Shown here one piece after another: positions 31,918-42,777 of a DNA stretch of 64,000 bases. The stretch is from the NCBI GenBank assembly GCA_023807065.1, contig JAJJLU010003459.1:107726-171725 (forward strand). The letters run 5' to 3'. The notes below the pieces were generated by a model that saw only the letters and a list, made by a program, of their open reading frames with translations, did not search any database and was not told where the DNA came from. Both the position numbers and the translations under genes were made by a program. This DNA is from Isotricha intestinalis (Eukaryota; Ciliophora; Litostomatea; Vestibuliferida; Isotrichidae). How positions within the stretch are numbered: position 1 is the first letter of the stretch; each line of letters starts with the position of its first letter.

Positions 31918-32688
31918 TTAATTTTTTTTAATATTTTTTAAAAAAAGTTCTTCTTCTGAAGGATTATCATTTATCAATTCTAATATATATATCATTTTAT
32001 TATTTAAATCAGAAATATTTTCTTTAAAATTAGAAATTTCTTCATAAAAAGAATTAATTGATTCATTAATGTTTGAAGTATTTTTTTCATTTCTAGAATA
32101 AAATTCATTAAAATCTTCAATGATAATTTTAAGATCATTTGAATTTTGTTCGACTTTTTTTTTTAATTGAGAAAAATTATTAATATCAAAATTTATATTT
32201 AACCCTTCATTTGAATTAGTATTAATATATTGTTTATAAAATTTTTTAATTGATTCTACTTGATTTTCTAATTCATTTAATCTATAATCAATTTCATTAT
32301 AATTTGTTATGTTATTAAAAGGAAAATTATCACTTGAATTAAATTCTTTTTTTTTTAATAATTCTTCATAATTTTTTATTATTTCTTCTAAGTGTGTTAT
32401 TCTTTTTTCTAATTGATTTATTTTTTCATCATAATTTATTTGCTCAAAAGAATTTCTTTCTTTAATTATATTTTCTTTGTTATCATTTAATTTTTCAGGT
32501 TTTTCTTTTAAATATAAATCATTTATTTGTTTTTGTAAAATTATATTTGAAGTAGAATTACTTCTTGTGAAAGTAGAAAGATTATTTGATAAATTTTCTT
32601 TCTTTGAATTCACGTTTTCTTCTTTTTTCATTACTATATTTTTCAAATGATTATTTCTTTGAAAATTATAAATTTTAACTCCTTTCAT
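31918..32688 (-). CDS. Coiled-coil protein
   Basis: The first ATG gives 256 residues (MKGVKIYNFQRNN). After a basic, Ser/Asn-rich N-terminus there are three heptad-rich segments: ~75-120 (KINQLEKRITHLEEII), ~130-160 and ~180-245 (FKENISDLNNKMIYI). It is probably a rod-like structural or adaptor protein. No other domain or localisation signal is seen. The family cannot be named. A longer frame starting at a TTG three codons upstream is unlikely. Confidence 0.7.
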   Translation of the reverse strand: MKGVKIYNFQRNNHLKNIVMKKEENVNSKKENLSNNLSTFTRSNSTSNIILQKQINDLYLKEKPEKLNDNKENIIKERNSFEQINYDEKINQLEKRITHLEEIIKNYEELLKKKEFNSSDNFPFNNITNYNEIDYRLNELENQVESIKKFYKQYINTNSNEGLNINFDINNFSQLKKKVEQNSNDLKIIIEDFNEFYSRNEKNTSNINESINSFYEEISNFKENISDLNNKMIYILELINDNPSEEELFLKNIKKN

Positions 32689-33013
32689 TAAAAACAATTT
32701 AAAATTTAAAATAATAAATTAAATAAATATAAATAAAAGTTAATTTAACGTTTAATAATTGACTCTTTTCTCATAAAAGTAAAATTAAATAATTTAAATA
32801 ATAAAAAAAGAAATAAAACATTATTATGCAAACTTTCATTGAAAAAAGATAAATTCTAATTTTACAATTTATTAAAAATGTAAAACAAAAAATTTTACAA
32901 AAAATTTAAAACAAAAATTAAGAATATAATATTATTAGACTATCAGAATTATTTATCTAGTATAAAAAATTCATATATATAAAATATTTTTTTACTTTAC
33001 TTTAAATAAATCA

Positions 33014-34927
33014 ATGAATGAAAAAAAAAATGAGAATCTTCAAAAAATAAATATTTGTATATTTTCTCTATATTATTCAGATACAAATATAATGATAATA
33101 ACATCTTGTTTTGGTGATAATTGTTATAGAGAAATTACATTAAATAAATTTTTAATAGAATATCATCCTTTATATAATAAATATAAAAATTATAATTTTT
33201 GTAATAAATGTATGCTAAAATTATTTTATGCTCAAAAAACAACTCGCAATTATTATACTAATTATTGTGAAATATGCGATAAATATTTTTGTACTCATTC
33301 AACAGATCATAAACATGATTTAAAAATAATTGAAAAAGAATTTCCTGTTATTAAAAATTTTATTTTTCCTGTTTGTCCTTTAGAACATAAAATTTATAAT
33401 AATAATAAAAATATAAAAGGATTTAAATTAAAAAAAAATTATATAAATACTATTTCTACTTCTTTATTGAAAATTAAAAAAAAATTTGAAGAATTTGAAA
33501 AAGATTTAAATAATTGTGAAGGAAAATTTTATTTGAAATTATATCCTTATTTTAATTTATTTATGTCAAGAAATTATTTAGAAATTTTATTATGTGAGAA
33601 TTTATTAAAAACTTATTTTTCATTAAGAGAAAAAAAGGAAATAAATCTTATTTCAATAAAAAACATTGTAAATTTATTTATTTTTGATGAAATAAATTTG
33701 AATTTAGGTTTAATAAAAGAATCTCTGATTAACTCATTAATCAATCATTTTAATAATATAACAAATTGTTTTTTAAGAAAAAATAATACGATTGATATAA
33801 AACAACAAAATTTAATTATTTTTCCATTCAAATTAATTAATAAAAGAAAATCAACTTTAAAAAAAATAAAAAAATTAGATTTAAGAAGTTATATCATTCC
33901 AGAAATTAAAAAATCAATTAATTTAGATGATGAAGGAAATATATATATTGATGATTTTAATAATGAAAAAAGTATTTATGTTGGAAAATTAAATGAAATA
34001 CCTCAAAATATATTATATATTCAGAATAATTTATTTTTTTTTCAATATTTGAATAACTTTATAGTTTATTCTTTTTATGAAAATAATGAATATGTTGAGC
34101 TCAAAGAAAAAAGTAAAATTTTAATAAATAAAGAGAATAAAATATATACTAAAATTATATCTACACATAATAAAAAATTTATTTGCCTCTCTAACAATAT
34201 TGTTGATTTTTATTCTTTCAATTCATTAGAAAAAAATACAAATTATATTAAATCTTTAAATGATATACGATTTATAAAACAAATAAATGAAAATATCATT
34301 GTTTTTTCAAAAAATTCAATTTCAAACAATTCTATAATCTTTTTAAATAAAAAAGGAGAAGAAATAAATAAAATTAACACCGAAAATAATTTTTGTTTAT
34401 ATGAAGAACAAGTTTGTATTTATAAGAAAAATTATTTATTAATAATTTTTTCAAATTCTAAAAATATATTATTAATAAACATAACCAATTTTGAAATTAT
34501 AAAGAATATAAAGTTTTTTTCAAATTATATAATTAGTAAAGAATTAAATAATGATGATAATATTATAAATGAAAAAGATGAGAATTCAAAAATATATCTA
34601 AGTATTTCAAAAAAATATAGTCTTCCAAAAGATCATCATTTAACATACTTTTTTGATTATCCTATTGTTGTTGAAAATGAAGATGGAATTATTATTTTTT
34701 ATAATAAACATTTTTATTTTTTATATAATATTGAAAATGTTAATTCCATAATGTATGAAATTGAAACTAAACTATTATTTGATCAATATGAAATTTCATT
34801 AAATCACTTACGTGTAAACATTAATATCAGAAATATAATTAAAAAATATAATAATGATTATATTGTTGTTGATTATAGTTTGTCTGTAAAAAATAAAAAA
34901 ATTTTATATTCTTTCTCCTTTGATTAA
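33014..34927 (+). CDS. Zinc-binding (B-box-like) N-terminus with beta-rich C-terminus
   Basis: 637 residues. Residues ~30-105 contain clustered Cys/His (CFGDNC, FCNKCM, YCEICDKYFCTHSTDHKHD); the last part matches the C-terminal half of a B-box zinc finger. A helical region runs ~130-270. Residues ~300-637 show repeated short beta strands without strong WD signatures, compatible with a degenerate beta-propeller. This order recalls ciliate and TRIM-like B-box proteins but no RING is present. Function unknown; a protein-protein interaction role is likely. Confidence 0.6.
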   Translation: MNEKKNENLQKINICIFSLYYSDTNIMIITSCFGDNCYREITLNKFLIEYHPLYNKYKNYNFCNKCMLKLFYAQKTTRNYYTNYCEICDKYFCTHSTDHKHDLKIIEKEFPVIKNFIFPVCPLEHKIYNNNKNIKGFKLKKNYINTISTSLLKIKKKFEEFEKDLNNCEGKFYLKLYPYFNLFMSRNYLEILLCENLLKTYFSLREKKEINLISIKNIVNLFIFDEINLNLGLIKESLINSLINHFNNITNCFLRKNNTIDIKQQNLIIFPFKLINKRKSTLKKIKKLDLRSYIIPEIKKSINLDDEGNIYIDDFNNEKSIYVGKLNEIPQNILYIQNNLFFFQYLNNFIVYSFYENNEYVELKEKSKILINKENKIYTKIISTHNKKFICLSNNIVDFYSFNSLEKNTNYIKSLNDIRFIKQINENIIVFSKNSISNNSIIFLNKKGEEINKINTENNFCLYEEQVCIYKKNYLLIIFSNSKNILLINITNFEIIKNIKFFSNYIISKELNNDDNIINEKDENSKIYLSISKKYSLPKDHHLTYFFDYPIVVENEDGIIIFYNKHFYFLYNIENVNSIMYEIETKLLFDQYEISLNHLRVNINIRNIIKKYNNDYIVVDYSLSVKNKKILYSFSFD

Positions 34928-36429
34928 TTTTTTTAAACATTTAAAATTTACTAAAGTTAAAATAGTAGAATCATTTGCTAATCAAATTATTTTTTTATTT
35001 AAATTAACAATTAACCTTAAAAATAAAAGTTAAATCAAAATTATTTTGATAAAAAAATTTAGTTTCCATTCTGAATTTAATTAAAATTTTATTACACATA
35101 TTTTTATTTATTTATTTTTTGTTTAACTTTAAAATCAAAACCAATTTCTAACTTTATATTATTAATATCTATATTATTTATTTCTAAAAAAAAGAATAAA
35201 ATAAATCACTTCTTTTTAAAAAGTTAGATTCAATTTTAAAAATAGAGAATTTAAAGAAATAGGTATTTTATTTAATAAAATTGTTTCATCCTTACAAAAC
35301 CAATTAAAAATGATAAAATTTTCGTATTCTTTCTGAAGATTTCTCTCAAATCAAACAAAGAAATATATAATCTCTTTTTAAATTTCTTTTTAATAAATTA
35401 TTTTTCATGTTTTTTTTGTAGAATAATACAAATTATCCTCTTTTTTCATAATTTCATATGTTTTAAAAATACTTGATATATTTTGAAACAAATTAATACA
35501 TTTCATCAATTTTTTTCAGATATATGCTTTTTTACATCCTATCTTTTTTTTAAATTAACTTTTTTTACTAATAATATATGATAATTTCAAAAAGAAATTT
35601 GAAGTCAATGAATTAATTATATGAATTTTTAAAGGAATTATCAAAAGGATAAACCTATTATTTATTTCAGATTTTTTCACAAATTTTTTCATTTAACATT
35701 TCATTCAAAATGATTTTTTCGAAAAAAATATTCTTTGAATAATTTTCTTTTCAAAAGAAAAACAATTAATAAAAAAATGATTCTTATTCGCTCAATCAAA
35801 ATTCAGAGTAAATGAAAGTTAGAAACAAATATAAAATGTGAGCAAATCTAAAAAATTATTGAACATTTAAATTATAATTTAAAAGATTTAATAAAAAAAA
35901 TAAAATAATAATAAATTTAAACAAAAACTTTATATTTTCAAAATGAAAAATATAAATAAATAACATTTAATATAATAGTATTATATAAATAATATATAAA
36001 TAGTATTTTTCAGTATTAATAAATATCAAAAAATTTAGAAAAAAAACATTATTTGAAAATAATTTGGAGTATAAGAAATAATTTATTTTATTTATCAATT
36101 AATTGAAAAAAATTGATAATTCTTAGTCTTAGCATTTATTTAATTTAAAAATAGTAATTAATATAAATTATACATAAAGTATAATAAAAATAATTATTTT
36201 AAAGGAAATTAAATATTTAAACTAACAATAAAAAATAAGAGAAAAAAATTTATTATTAAAAAAAATATTTTATTTTTTTTCATAAATAAAAAAACACTAT
36301 GAAAAAATAAAAGAACACACTTCAATAAAAATATAATTAACCCAAAACTTAATTAAAATTCATAACCTAAAAATAATTAATCATTTCCCTTATCCTTAAA
36401 TAATAAATAAAAAACAATTTTCTGAAAGC
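34928..36429. other. Long intergenic gap, no supported gene
   Basis: 1.5 kb without an acceptable gene on either strand. Short frames at 35220-35330 (EFKEIGILFNK) and on both strands across 35320-35870 look protein-like only if stop codons are read as sense, and there stop density is about what chance gives. GC is slightly higher in 35270-35560 than in normal spacers. No RNA gene or repeat recognised. Confidence 0.4.
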
Positions 36430-37551
36430 ATGTTAAAATCAACAAAAAAAAGAAAAATAAATCGAAGACCACTCCAAAAAATTTCAATAGACAAAAACAC
36501 ACAAAATAATATTATATCAAATTTAAATAAACCAAATAAACTTTCATTTGGAAAATTTGATTCAGGAATGAATTCAATTTTTAATTATTTTGACTCAAAA
36601 TTTAAAAAAGCAACAAAACTAAATAAAAAACAAAAAGGAATAATAAATTCAATAAAAAAAAAATCATTATCTCCTAAAGAAAAGAGGATAAATAATATAT
36701 CATTAAATATAAATTTTTTTCCTCAAAAAGTAAATGAGTATTTAAATGATATATTTTATTATTATCTTTCATTAATAAAAAATACAAAACCATTATTTGG
36801 TTATATGGAAAAACAAAAAGATATAAATATAAAAATGAGAAGTATATTAATTGATTGGTTAATTGATGTTCATTTAAAATTTAATTTATTACCAGAAACA
36901 CTTTATATAACTGTAAATTTAATTGATAATTTTTTATCTAAAATACAAATTTCAAGAAAAAAATTACAATTAGTAGGAATTACTTGTTTATTTATTGCTG
37001 ATAAATATGAAGAAATTTATCCTCCTGAATTAAAAGATCATGTTGATATTACTGATAAAGCTTATTCTAAAGAAGATATATTAAATATGGAAATTGATAT
37101 TTTAAAAGAATTAAAATTTGATATTACTTATCCTACTTCATTAAGGTATTTTGAAATTTTTTTTGAAATTACTAAAAATTTCATTAATAAAGAAGTTCCT
37201 CAAAAAGTAAATTTTTTTGCTATGTATTTAATGGAATTAGCTATGATAGATTATAATATGTTAAAATATACTAATTCTGAAATGGCTATTTGTGCTTTGT
37301 ATTTAAGTTATAAAATTAACGGAAATTATTTTCAAAATAGATTAGATTTAAATGATATTTTAAATATAATTGATAATGAAAGAAAATTTTTCCAAATTGA
37401 TAAATTAGAAATTTGTGCTAAAAAATTATGTGAAATTTTAGAAAAAGAAGATAAAACTGATAATTCTTTAAATGCTGTTAAAAATAAATTTTCCAGTGAA
37501 AGTAATTTATATGTTGCTGATTGGAAAGGAAAAGAAAATTCTTTTTTGTAA
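36430..37551 (+). CDS. B-type mitotic cyclin
   Basis: 373 residues. The basic N-terminus holds a destruction-box-like RRPLQKI (~12-18, RxxLxxI). The cyclin box N-lobe starts near 128 with MRSILIDWLIDVH, the MRAILVDWL signature of A/B cyclins, followed by LPETLYITVNLIDNFL and FIADKYEEIYPPE. The C-lobe follows (TNSEMAICALYLS). It should bind and activate a CDK for mitotic entry and be degraded by APC/C through the D-box. No cytoplasmic retention signal is recognised. Confidence 0.92.
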   Translation: MLKSTKKRKINRRPLQKISIDKNTQNNIISNLNKPNKLSFGKFDSGMNSIFNYFDSKFKKATKLNKKQKGIINSIKKKSLSPKEKRINNISLNINFFPQKVNEYLNDIFYYYLSLIKNTKPLFGYMEKQKDINIKMRSILIDWLIDVHLKFNLLPETLYITVNLIDNFLSKIQISRKKLQLVGITCLFIADKYEEIYPPELKDHVDITDKAYSKEDILNMEIDILKELKFDITYPTSLRYFEIFFEITKNFINKEVPQKVNFFAMYLMELAMIDYNMLKYTNSEMAICALYLSYKINGNYFQNRLDLNDILNIIDNERKFFQIDKLEICAKKLCEILEKEDKTDNSLNAVKNKFSSESNLYVADWKGKENSFL

Positions 37552-37915
37552 TATTATAATCAAGAAAATATTTCATTTTAAATATATATTAATTTGCTTT
37601 TAATGATTGATATTATATAAAATTAGTGATTGAGGTTTCGAGTTCATTTATTTATTGTATATACATTTAATCATAATTTTTAGTTTAATTAATTATTTTT
37701 TATTGAAAAAAAATAATAAATTATATATCAAAAAGTATACTAAAATAAAAAATAATAATATACTATTCCTTCAAAAAGAATAAAATTTATAAAAAAACTT
37801 AAAAAAATCAAAAAAAAAAAACACATATAAAATATTTTATCATAAAATACACTTTCCAAATAAAAAACTAAAAAAATAGGAATTAAATAAAACCGAACTT
37901 TTAAATAATATAGTT
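37552..37915. other. Intergenic between convergent genes
   Basis: About 360 bp of AT-rich spacer between the cyclin and the transporter 3' ends; nothing recognised. Confidence 0.5.
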
Positions 37916-39382
37916 TTAATTTTCTTGATTTAATTTTTCAGTTTCATCTTGATCACCTTTATCTTCAATACCAGTATAAATAACTCCAGTTTGAGCAGTA
38001 TTTTTAATTGAAGATGCAGGTTTCCAAATATTTAAACTTAATGCAATTAAAAATGAAACAAAAGACATTATTCCAGCAATTAAAGCTACAGTAAAAGGAT
38101 TCATATATCTTAAAGTAAACAAAACAATAATAACATATAAATTTAATGGAATTCTAAATATATTCATTAGTAAAGCCCTATATTTTTCAATTAATATTTT
38201 AGATTTTATAATTGAATTAACTGGATTATAAAAACCTTGGAAACCATTAATTAAAGCTAAACAAATTAATCTTAAAAAAAATGATTCTTTAATATAAACA
38301 ATCCAAAATAAGGAAGCTTCAACTAATAAAGAAATTGCAATACTCATATAATAATCACATCCAATATGTAAAATAATCACTTCATAAGTTTTAGTTCCAA
38401 CAATCATAGTAAGAACCATACAAGTAAAAATGAATCCTACATTTATTCCACCATTAGTTGAATTTTTTAAAATTGGAGTCCAACTAAATAAAAATATATT
38501 TAATACTGCCATTACAATACTTTCAATTAATCCAACACATAAAACTTCTCTTTTCTTTAATTCTAAACATGCTTCTCCAAATTGAGAAAGTGCACTTATT
38601 TTACTATTTGCCATTGGCTTATTTTCATCCCATAGTAAAGCTATAACTATACTTGCAAGTAAACTTAAAACTATTGAAATCCAAAATGGAGCATAAAGAC
38701 CCCAAATTGAATATATTATTGCACAAATTGATGATACTAATATTGACATTACAGCATCTAATATATTTGCTGTTCTGAATAATTTTTTTAAAAATCTATC
38801 TCTTTCAATTACAAAATTTTTAAAGTCTTTCCCTGCTTCAGAAACTACCCAAGCTTCGAATGTAGTGTTAATTAATCCCGCTCCAATTCCTGTCACTATT
38901 TGAGCTCCATAAGCTAAAGCACGTGTACCTGCCATACGCATGAGTAGGTTAAGAATAATGGAGAAGTTATAGAAGTGACAAAAGAAACGTCGTCCATAAA
39001 CATCAGCAAGTTGTCCTGTGATTGGACCAAAGATAAATGCAGCTACTGCATCTACTAGATACAAGATACCAATCTCTGCCATGGAGAACTTATGAACTGT
39101 GGAGAAAAGAGTGTAAAGATAAGGTGCCTTTGCCCACATTGCAGCTCTAGTCAGGATATATGCTATCAGGTAACGTACTTTGAGACCGTTCTTGTTCTTT
39201 ATGAATGTCATCGAGTAAGATACATTTGGGAGACAGGTATTGTTCATTGAGGAATTTAAATCTACTTTGTCTTTTAATACTGAAATTAATAACTCCATTA
39301 TTATTAGGAAAAGAAATATTCCTGCAAGAATAGGGTAATAGTAACTGTTACGAGATGGGTCGGTTGTGTTTATAGAGAACAT
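37916..39382 (-). CDS. MFSD5-like major facilitator transporter
   Basis: 488 residues with about 12 hydrophobic helices. The MFS loop motif is present (GQLADVYGRRF), and TTFEAWVVSE matches the FESWLVSE signature of the MFSD5 (molybdate-anion transporter) family. Expected substrate: molybdate or a related anion, at the plasma or a vesicle membrane; substrate is inferred from the family. The first ~185 codons (about 38820-39382) are near 40% GC with G/C-rich third positions, while the rest is near 15% like all neighbours. The frame is intact across the change. Gene conversion, fusion with transferred DNA or a chimeric assembly could explain it. Confidence 0.85.
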   Translation of the reverse strand: MFSINTTDPSRNSYYYPILAGIFLFLIIMELLISVLKDKVDLNSSMNNTCLPNVSYSMTFIKNKNGLKVRYLIAYILTRAAMWAKAPYLYTLFSTVHKFSMAEIGILYLVDAVAAFIFGPITGQLADVYGRRFFCHFYNFSIILNLLMRMAGTRALAYGAQIVTGIGAGLINTTFEAWVVSEAGKDFKNFVIERDRFLKKLFRTANILDAVMSILVSSICAIIYSIWGLYAPFWISIVLSLLASIVIALLWDENKPMANSKISALSQFGEACLELKKREVLCVGLIESIVMAVLNIFLFSWTPILKNSTNGGINVGFIFTCMVLTMIVGTKTYEVIILHIGCDYYMSIAISLLVEASLFWIVYIKESFFLRLICLALINGFQGFYNPVNSIIKSKILIEKYRALLMNIFRIPLNLYVIIVLFTLRYMNPFTVALIAGIMSFVSFLIALSLNIWKPASSIKNTAQTGVIYTGIEDKGDQDETEKLNQEN

Positions 39383-40198
39383 TTTTTTTATATTTTTTTT
39401 TTAGGTTTATTTTTTTTTTTATTTTGGAAATATAGAGATTTATTTGTTTTGCTATTATTTTTGTAATAATGTATAAAATAAAATTTGTATATTATATTTA
39501 TTTATTTATTTTTTTATATATTTGAATTCATTTATTTATTTACAATGATTATTTCAAATTTTTTTTAAATTCATTAAAATTTGACCAAATTAAAGTATAA
39601 ATTAAGCAAAAATGAGAATTTTCCTTTATTTTTAAAAAATATAATTTTTAATTTTAGTAATATATTCATTCATCTTTAAAATTTTATTTAAATTTTTGAA
39701 TATCAATTTTAAATAGAACAAAGAAAATTTATATTAAATTATTGTTATCCTTAATACTGATTTTCATAATCAAAAAATTTATTTTTCTCTTTTATCCAAA
39801 ATAATAATACTTTTTTGTTATAATTTTTCATATTTATTTTATTAAATTCTTTCTTCCTTTTTTAATAGGAAATTTAAAAAATCTTTTTTAAAAGAGGTTT
39901 TTTATAAATATTAAAATTTGAATTAAAGTTAAAAATTATAAATTCAAATAATAAAGTAAATAATTTTAATCATTTTTTCTTTAAAATTTTATTTAAAAAC
40001 ATTTGAATTAAATTATTAAAAGGTGTAAAAATTTATACTCAACTGATTTCATATAATTTATATAAATATTATAAATATTTAACAAATACATAAATTTTTC
40101 AAATATTAGTATAAACACCATTTCAATAATTTCAATGAGACATCAAAAACAATATTTTAAAAAGAAAATAATATATATTAAAATAATATTTCCAATAT
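39383..40198. other. Intergenic, nothing recognised
   Basis: About 815 bp, very AT-rich, between the transporter's start and the 3' end of the next minus-strand gene. GC falls back immediately upstream of the transporter ATG. No coding remnant or RNA seen. Confidence 0.45.
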
Positions 40199-42391
40199 TT
40201 ACTTTTGAATATTAGAAAAATATTTCTTAATAATATCATCACAAGTTGGTCTCAAATCAAAATTTTTAGTTAAACATTCATTAATAATATTAGCCATTAA
40301 TTCGAATTTAAAATCATTCTCAAACTTAATTGTTTCATTGCAAATTTGATCTTTTAAAATATTACTATTAACTTTATTAAAAGGAGTATGACCATATAAT
40401 AAAAAATATAAAGTAATTCCTAAACTCCAAATATCAACTTTATAATTATATGGTCTTTCTAAAACAATTTCAGGAGCTTTAAAACAAAGAGAACCATAAG
40501 GATTCATAGTATATTCATTTTTTCCTAAAACTCTTGATAAACCAAAATCTATTATTTTAATTATATTTTTTTCATTTATTAATATATTTGTATGTTTTAT
40601 ATCTCTATGAATTATTCCATATGAATGTAAATAATTTATACTATTTAATATTTGTGATGATAAATTTATTAACATTTTTGGATTTATTTCTTCATTATTT
40701 TCTTTTATTTTTGATTGATATTCTTTTAAATCAAAACCTTTTATATATTCATGAATTAAATATAAATTTTGAGAATCTTCAAATAAATCATATGATTTTA
40801 CTATATTTTTATTTGGAAATTTTTTCAAAAATAAAAAAATACTTTTTTCCCACATCATTATTTTATAATCTTCTTCATTTATTCCATTTTTAAATTTATT
40901 TATTACTTTAACACAAAAATTCTTTTTTGTATCTTTATTAATTTTAGTACATATTTGACATAAACCAAATTTACCTTTTCCTATTTCATTATTTGTAATT
41001 AAATATTCTTTATTAATATCTTTATATACATTTTCTTTATAAAAAATCTCTTTAAACTTATTTAAAATTTCAAAAGAATCTGTAAAAAATTCAATTGAAT
41101 GTCTATAATTTTGATAAGTTGATATTAAATTTATTGAATGTATGATTTTAACATTAAAAGATAAATTTTTTTTTATTTCCAAAAAAGTAGAATTTAAAAA
41201 AATAAGATTAGAATAAGAAAAATTTTCAAAACCTTCTTTTAATTTGAAAACAAAAATAATATTTTTAATAATTATTAATCTTATTTTAGTAATATGATCA
41301 TTAGATAAAAATTCAAATTCATTATTATTATTTAATATAAAACTATGTTTAATAAAATTTTTAACAGTAAATTTTGCAGTATGAAAAGTAAAAGACCTTT
41401 TATGATTATCATCTGTATCTTCCATTTTAATATTAGAAAAAAATTTTTTTAACTTTTTATGAAATTGATTATGTTTAATTATAGTATTTACTTTTTTAAA
41501 ATCATCATTAATTGAATTTGAAGAAGAAGAAGAAGAATTCTTTTCTTTTTTATTTTCTCTTTTTACATTTTCTGAATGATGATTAATAATTTTTTCTTTA
41601 TCTAATATATCCATTGTTATTTCAATATCTTTTTCAAAATTTTCTAAATCTTTAAAAATTTCATCATCATCTTCTTCTATTATTTTTTTTTCTTTTATTT
41701 CTTCTTTAAGTTTATTCTTTTCCTCCTCTGTAAAATTTAAAGAAATATAATTTAATAATTTATTTGATATTTTATTTTTATCTATATTTTGTTTTTCTTC
41801 TTTTTCATTTATTATTATTGCCCTATTTAATAATATTCTTTCTTGAAAAAATTGTATTTGTTCAAAAGAAAAAAATCTATTTAAATGAACTAAATATTTA
41901 ATTAATAATATTAAATCATAATTAATTTTACATTTTGATTTAAATTTATTAAAATCAAGTTCAACACAATTATCAAAAAAATTATCAATAATATTATATA
42001 ATATTTTTTCAGTTTTATAATCTTGTTTCATACTATGTAAATAAATAAAAAATAATTTTGTATCATGAATATTAATTATATTATCCGTATCAAAATCAAG
42101 AATTGAAAATAAAAGACAAATTATATCATTTTCTTTTCCAAAAAATAAAGAAATTAAACCATCACAAAATTGATTTTTTGTTATAGTATTTATATTTGAA
42201 ATTGCTTTAAAAATTTTTTCAGCACAAAAAAGAGGAAATTGTAAAATTTCATTAAACAGATAAAATGAAAATTGTTTATTTCCATTTTGTCTTTCTTTTA
42301 CACTTAAATATATTTCTCCAAAAAATTCTTTTATTTTTCTTAATGATATTCCTGAAGGAACTGAAATTTTGGTGAGTAAAAAATTTATCAT
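40199..42391 (-). CDS. EF-hand/PH-like Ser/Thr protein kinase (CAMK-like)
   Basis: 730 residues. Residues ~45-125 form EF-hand-like helix pairs, one with a plausible calcium loop (DFDTDNIINIHD). An acidic Glu/Lys region and a Ser run follow. Residues ~355-450 resemble a PH domain. Residues ~460-725 are an intact kinase: IGKGKFGLC loop, FCVKVINK Lys, HRDIKHTN catalytic loop, DFGLSR, and APEIV. The kinase lobe resembles CDPK/CAMK enzymes; EF-hands upstream plus a PH-like module recall Toxoplasma CDPK7-type layouts. Calcium-regulated signalling is inferred. The pseudokinase at 3931-6342 has the same layout. Confidence 0.85.
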   Translation of the reverse strand: MINFLLTKISVPSGISLRKIKEFFGEIYLSVKERQNGNKQFSFYLFNEILQFPLFCAEKIFKAISNINTITKNQFCDGLISLFFGKENDIICLLFSILDFDTDNIINIHDTKLFFIYLHSMKQDYKTEKILYNIIDNFFDNCVELDFNKFKSKCKINYDLILLIKYLVHLNRFFSFEQIQFFQERILLNRAIIINEKEEKQNIDKNKISNKLLNYISLNFTEEEKNKLKEEIKEKKIIEEDDDEIFKDLENFEKDIEITMDILDKEKIINHHSENVKRENKKEKNSSSSSSNSINDDFKKVNTIIKHNQFHKKLKKFFSNIKMEDTDDNHKRSFTFHTAKFTVKNFIKHSFILNNNNEFEFLSNDHITKIRLIIIKNIIFVFKLKEGFENFSYSNLIFLNSTFLEIKKNLSFNVKIIHSINLISTYQNYRHSIEFFTDSFEILNKFKEIFYKENVYKDINKEYLITNNEIGKGKFGLCQICTKINKDTKKNFCVKVINKFKNGINEEDYKIMMWEKSIFLFLKKFPNKNIVKSYDLFEDSQNLYLIHEYIKGFDLKEYQSKIKENNEEINPKMLINLSSQILNSINYLHSYGIIHRDIKHTNILINEKNIIKIIDFGLSRVLGKNEYTMNPYGSLCFKAPEIVLERPYNYKVDIWSLGITLYFLLYGHTPFNKVNSNILKDQICNETIKFENDFKFELMANIINECLTKNFDLRPTCDDIIKKYFSNIQK

Positions 42392-42777
42392 TTATTTTTT
42401 TTATTTTTATTTCACAATAAATATTGTTTCTTTTATATTTAACTTATTATATTTTTATAATTATAGTTTTCTTTATTAATTTTATTAAAAAACTCACAAT
42501 AATATATAAATAATAAAAATTTTATGAGAAATAAATAGAGAATATTAATTATTTTTAAAGACCATTCACCAAAAAAAATATTATTTCAAAAAAAAAATCT
42601 TAATAAAAAAATTATCTATATTTAAAAAAGAAAAAAATAATTTTTTTTCCTTAATTCAAGAATATCTTCTTTACATAAAAAAAAAATTATTCAGAATTAT
42701 CTTTTCAAATTTTTCTAAAAAAAGATTAATAATTTAAAAATATTTATTAAATGTAAATATTTTTTTCCTTATTTCAA
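42392..42777. other. Intergenic, nothing recognised
   Basis: About 385 bp of AT-rich spacer with many homopolymer runs. Confidence 0.5.

Noticed and set aside
35320..35870. A ~180-codon frame (and its antisense) that looks protein-like if TAA/TAG are Gln and TGA is Trp.
   Set aside because: Stops make up about 9% of its codons, the rate expected by chance in DNA this AT-rich, and the other strand looks equally open under the same rule. With all stops reassigned any frame is open.
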